A DNA stretch of 29,800 nucleotides. Origin: Chara braunii (lineage: Eukaryota > Streptophyta > Charophyceae > Charales > Characeae). Location of the stretch: NCBI GenBank assembly GCA_003427395.1, contig BFEA01000200.1, positions 609,441 through 639,240 of the forward strand, read 5' to 3'. Each line of letters opens with the position of its first letter. Position 1 is the first letter of the stretch. Both the position numbers and the translations under genes were made by a program. The notes below the pieces were generated by a model. That model did not search any database, was not told the origin of the DNA, and saw only the letters and a list, made by a program, of their open reading frames with translations. Below are positions 27,201 through 29,800 of the stretch, piece after piece.

Positions 27201-27723
27201 GCCCCTCGAGCACTTCCAGACGCCGCTTGCTGATCGCTTGTTGCGGCATCGGTTCAATGAGGAAAGACAGTTGTGGTACGGCATCCAGCAGGTGAACGTG
27301 CGAACGCCCGGGGTTGCTGATTTGGCGGCGTACTTGTTGCTTTGCGATCGGCTGACGTATGCGGGGGTGTACGTGGACGTGACGCAGTTGCCTGGCCGGG
27401 AGACGACCCGAGTATTCGTTGAGTTCCGCGTGCTCCAGGTGGCACCCAACTTCGTGCACACCATCGCCACCTTCATCGGAGACTTGATGATCCTACCGCA
27501 GCCGAATCGGGAGCCGGCGCGCAGCTTTGTGCGCGAATACGCGGTGGAAGCGGCCAGATCAGTGGCCAGATTGCAAGGACGGGGGGGACACCGATTCACA
27601 GCCCACGAAGTGCTGCTGCGTAGGGCAGAGGACGGATCCATTGCGTTGGTGCCGCAGCTCACCGCGCTTCTCCCTCCCTCTGCTCCTCTCAACTTCCAAG
27701 CTATTCCCCCTGTCCCGTACTAA
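27175..27723 (+). CDS. Post-integrase ORF 1, unknown function
   Basis: 182 residues from the ATG at 27175 (MNHRQPEHEPLEHFQTPL), overlapping the integrase end by 26 bases in another frame. It has globular composition with alternating hydrophobic segments (VADLAAYLLLCDRLTYAGVY, RVFVEFRVLQVAPNFVHTIA) and a Pro-rich end. No signal peptide, membrane segment, Cys cluster or known motif, so it does not look like an envelope gene. Stop TAA at 27721; the same frame continues open into the next ORF, so the two may once have been one protein. Function not recognised. Confidence 0.7.
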   Translation: MNHRQPEHEPLEHFQTPLADRLLRHRFNEERQLWYGIQQVNVRTPGVADLAAYLLLCDRLTYAGVYVDVTQLPGRETTRVFVEFRVLQVAPNFVHTIATFIGDLMILPQPNREPARSFVREYAVEAARSVARLQGRGGHRFTAHEVLLRRAEDGSIALVPQLTALLPPSAPLNFQAIPPVPY

Positions 27724-27783
27724 AAACCTCCCTTCTTCTCCTACACCACTCTCCCCTACCAGCTCACGGAGGGCCCATATCCC

Positions 27784-28647
27784 ATGCGCGAGTTCTCGGA
27801 GTATTTGGTGGAGCTAACTGACGTGGAGCCGCTGCCCTTCGCTGACGAAGACGCGTGGGAGTTGCACCGTGCGCTATACAAGTCGGTGGAGCTGGGGATG
27901 TTCCGGTTCTTCGTGGATCACGAAGACCACTGCATCGGGGAGCACTTCGTCGTTTACTACGTCATCACACGGCCCAAGCCAGCGGAGAAGGAAGGGACGG
28001 TGGCGCTGTACCCCTTCGCCCAACTCCAAACGATCGATCCGGGATTGTTGGAGCTCATGCACCTTGAGCTCCTCTCCATTGCGCAAGTGATCGCGAGCGA
28101 GGAGGAGGAGATCCAACCACGATTGCGGACGGCGACGGCCCCGCAGAGGATGTACAACGCGGTCGTCATCCCGGATTACATTGCGCAGCGGGTGGAGAGG
28201 TTGGAGGACTTCCCCGAGGAAAGGCCATTGCGGCCTCCCTCGTCGTATTCTCGACCAGCGCCACCAAAGGCCCCTAAGAAGACACCGAAGAGGAAGAGAC
28301 GCCACCCGTCGCGAGGAGCGCAAGGCAGCAGGATTGGCGGCGGCGAGGAAGTAATTGAGCCTGCGCGTGCGGCGATGCTCGTTAAGGAGATAGTCGTGCC
28401 ATCGCCGCCCTTTCCGCGTGTGCCCGATCTCAATCTTCATGGAGTCGGGCCATCAGCAGCAGCAACAGCCGGAGGAGGAAGCCGAATGGGATTTCCGGAT
28501 CCCATATCCAGACCCCCCGTCCTCGCGGGACCTCTCCGTTCCCGCCAGCCACCCCAGGGTGCCCCGGTCATTGACATTAGTAGTTCCTCCGAGCCGGACG
28601 GTCCATCCGACAGAGGTGGACTTCATGGTGGAGCCCGCCACCATTAG
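27784..28647 (+). CDS. Post-integrase ORF 2, unknown function, basic and SIM-like tail
   Basis: 287 residues from ATG 27784 (MREFSEYLVELTDVEPLPF), same frame as ORF 1 and 60 bases after it. Residues 1-125 look globular (FFVDHEDHCIGEHFVVYYVI, LLELMHLELLSIAQVIASEE). Residues about 155-185 are strongly basic (KAPKKTPKRKRR), a likely nuclear-localisation or nucleic-acid-binding segment. Near the C-terminus PVIDISSSSEPDG has the form of a SUMO-interacting motif (hydrophobic V-I-x-I followed by Ser/acidic residues). The last 70 residues overlap ORF 3 in another frame, so one of the two frames may not be used there. Function not recognised. Confidence 0.7.
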   Translation: MREFSEYLVELTDVEPLPFADEDAWELHRALYKSVELGMFRFFVDHEDHCIGEHFVVYYVITRPKPAEKEGTVALYPFAQLQTIDPGLLELMHLELLSIAQVIASEEEEIQPRLRTATAPQRMYNAVVIPDYIAQRVERLEDFPEERPLRPPSSYSRPAPPKAPKKTPKRKRRHPSRGAQGSRIGGGEEVIEPARAAMLVKEIVVPSPPFPRVPDLNLHGVGPSAAATAGGGSRMGFPDPISRPPVLAGPLRSRQPPQGAPVIDISSSSEPDGPSDRGGLHGGARHH

Positions 28648-29068
28648 GCTCGAGGCCATCGCGGGGGCGCTGCGCCCTGATCCGACCTGGGAGCCATATC
28701 TGACACCCCCTTTTCAAGGGTGTATTGCGGCGTGATTGGCTGGGACGCTCATCTACGAGACCGGGCAGCGTCCCAATGGAATGTACCATTTCCTTGTCTT
28801 CGCGGCGCAGAAGCGGGAGCGGCGGCCTTACACCGAGACTCATGTGGTGATGACGGGTCCACCCCGATCGGTGCGCAAGCAGGTGGTGCGAGCGGTGGCG
28901 GATCTGGCGCCACGTGTCCTATCTCATGTGTCGGGGGCCTTCCTCTATCCCTCATTTGTCCAGCACCACTTCCAGGAGGAAGAAACACCGATGACTCCCG
29001 CGGCAATGGCCGCTTTTCTTCCACCTATTCCGCCCCCTCTCAATCCCGACATCGATCACTTCCTCTGA
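28439..29068 (+). pseudogene. Post-integrase ORF 3, unknown function, one internal stop
   Basis: Starts at ATG 28439 (MESGHQQQQQPEEEAEWDF) inside ORF 2 and runs in frame 2 to TGA 29066. An in-frame TGA at 28733-28735 interrupts it; the sense before (PTWEPYLTPPFQGCIAA) and after (LAGTLIYETGQRPNGMYHFL) reads as one protein, so the stop looks like a CGA to TGA change. Downstream it has SVRKQVVRAVADLAPRVLSH and a Pro-rich end. No known domain, membrane segment or signal peptide. Confidence 0.6.
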
Positions 29069-29167
29069 TCACCCTCGTCTACCTCTCCCCGCTTCTCTCC
29101 TTCTCCTTCTCTCCATCATCCTCTTCTCCTATGACCAAAGTTCGCGCGAGACGCGCTGTATATATAC

Positions 29168-29187
29168 AAAAAAAAAAAAAAAAAAAA
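29168..29187. repeat. A run near the 3' end of the internal region
   Basis: Twenty A after ATATATAC, 210 bp before the 3' LTR. It is the only long purine run there; no typical polypurine tract adjoins the LTR. Confidence 0.8.
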
Positions 29188-29196
29188 CTTTTTACC

Positions 29197-29330
29197 GATC
29201 GGGCCAGCTGACGATGAAGGGGCCGCCCGATTGGGTGTATACTATGGGAGGAGGCGATGGAGGATGCAAGATGCATCTACGTAGATTAGGAAGATGATCG
29301 GGCCAACTGACGATGAAGAGGCCGCCCGAT
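29197..29330. repeat. Paired 35-bp hairpin repeats before the 3' LTR
   Basis: GATCGGGCCAGCTGACGATG to CCCGAT at 29197-29231 recurs at 29296-29330 with two mismatches, a 99-bp period. Each copy has inverted ends (ATCGGGC / GCCCGAT); in the second the stem extends to 11 perfect pairs, GATGATCGGGC with GCCCGATCATC. Confidence 0.9.
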
Positions 29331-29399
29331 CATCTAAGACATGATGACCTCCGCAGTCGGGAGACTGCTAATTTTTTGGAACCCCCTTCGTATCACAGA

Positions 29400-29800
29400 T
29401 GTGATAAGCTCAGACCCGTACCGCGCGGCTTCCCGTATCCCTGAGGAAAAATCCCTCGGAAGCCCCGAGGCACGGACGTGGACAAATAGGGGTTTTTCTT
29501 TCTTTTTGTTTTTCGTTTTCTTTTTGAAACGGCTTTTTCATTTTGTTTGCTTAATAACTCCTGCGCGGGCAAATAGCGGCCGCGGTATGAAAACCAAGAA
29601 ACGGGGGCGGTTGGGACTTTTTGAATTTTTGTGCGCCCACGCCTAAGCTCCGATTTCTTCGCGCGTCTCGCATCCCCGTTTCTTGCTTTGCATCCCCGCG
29701 CCATCTTCCCTTCTTGCTGCGCGCATTTTCCCCATGCCGGACTCTTCGTCTTCCCCTCCGCCCAGCTCGATCCTTACCCCGCGAAGTGATTGGCCGCGTA
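29400..29800 (+). repeat. 3' LTR, first 401 bp
   Basis: Same as 18854-19254 with about 16 substitutions (near 96% identity), most of them C/T or G/A transitions. It is cut by the window end before the TATA region. The bases just upstream (TATCACAGA) form a 7-bp inverted repeat with the LTR start TGTGATA. Confidence 0.93.

Larger units (their letters stand above)
18854..29800 (+). mobile_element. Large Ty3/gypsy-type LTR retrotransposon, defective, 3' end beyond window
   Basis: LTR starts at 18854 and 29400 (10.5 kb apart) enclose a tRNA-iMet primer site, gag, protease, RT, RNase H and integrase in that order, which is the Ty3/gypsy order. The element is unusually big because of a 2.3-kb LTR and a 2-kb coding block after integrase. 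Five in-frame stops and an inversion inside integrase make this copy non-autonomous. It is transcribed on the plus strand. Confidence 0.93.

Overview
The window looks like nuclear DNA of a green-lineage eukaryote, most likely a large, repeat-rich streptophyte genome; a charophyte alga such as Chara is my guess, not something shown. The reasons are: an LTR retrotransposon primed by initiator tRNA-Met (primer site TGGTATCAGAGC), an LRRC57-type leucine-rich-repeat gene, many microsatellites and minisatellites, U6 snRNA retropseudogenes, SINE-like retroposons and foldback MITEs. No bacterial gene, operon or CRISPR array is visible.

Layout. 1-8.2 kb is dominated by simple repeats. It holds a full-length U6 snRNA retropseudogene with a 42-A tail (203-346), a 41-bp minisatellite (1481-1680), a large degenerate TCCTGGTCC-type minisatellite (about 2.8-3.87 kb), and the only convincing host gene: an intronless, probably N-myristoylated LRR protein on the minus strand (5243-6082).

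8.2-18.8 kb is a graveyard of small mobile elements. Three copies of one foldback MITE family (one lies outside this stretch, at 2679), two copies of a second, at least three related SINE-like copies, a 2.56-kb insertion with a 17-bp target duplication and an A tail, a 142-bp foldback and a 116-bp-arm near-perfect inverted repeat are recognisable. A 19-nt stem-loop with compensatory changes recurs at eight places. At 11565-11697 a Nextera mate-pair junction adapter and a 95-bp copy of sequence from 2.8 kb upstream are built into the assembly; this is an artefact.

18854-29800 is a very large Ty3/gypsy-type LTR retrotransposon: a 2.3-kb 5' LTR, a primer-binding site, gag with one CCHC knuckle, an aspartic protease, reverse transcriptase and RNase H all in one frame but split by in-frame TGA/TAG stops, then an ORF with a complete PHD finger, an integrase catalytic region lying INVERTED on the minus strand, the integrase C-terminal part back on the plus strand, three further ORFs of unknown function, paired hairpin repeats, and the first 400 bp of the 3' LTR. 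The most interesting biology is here: a PHD finger adjoining integrase and a 2-kb post-integrase coding block of unrecognised proteins. The copy itself is dead (inversion plus five stops).
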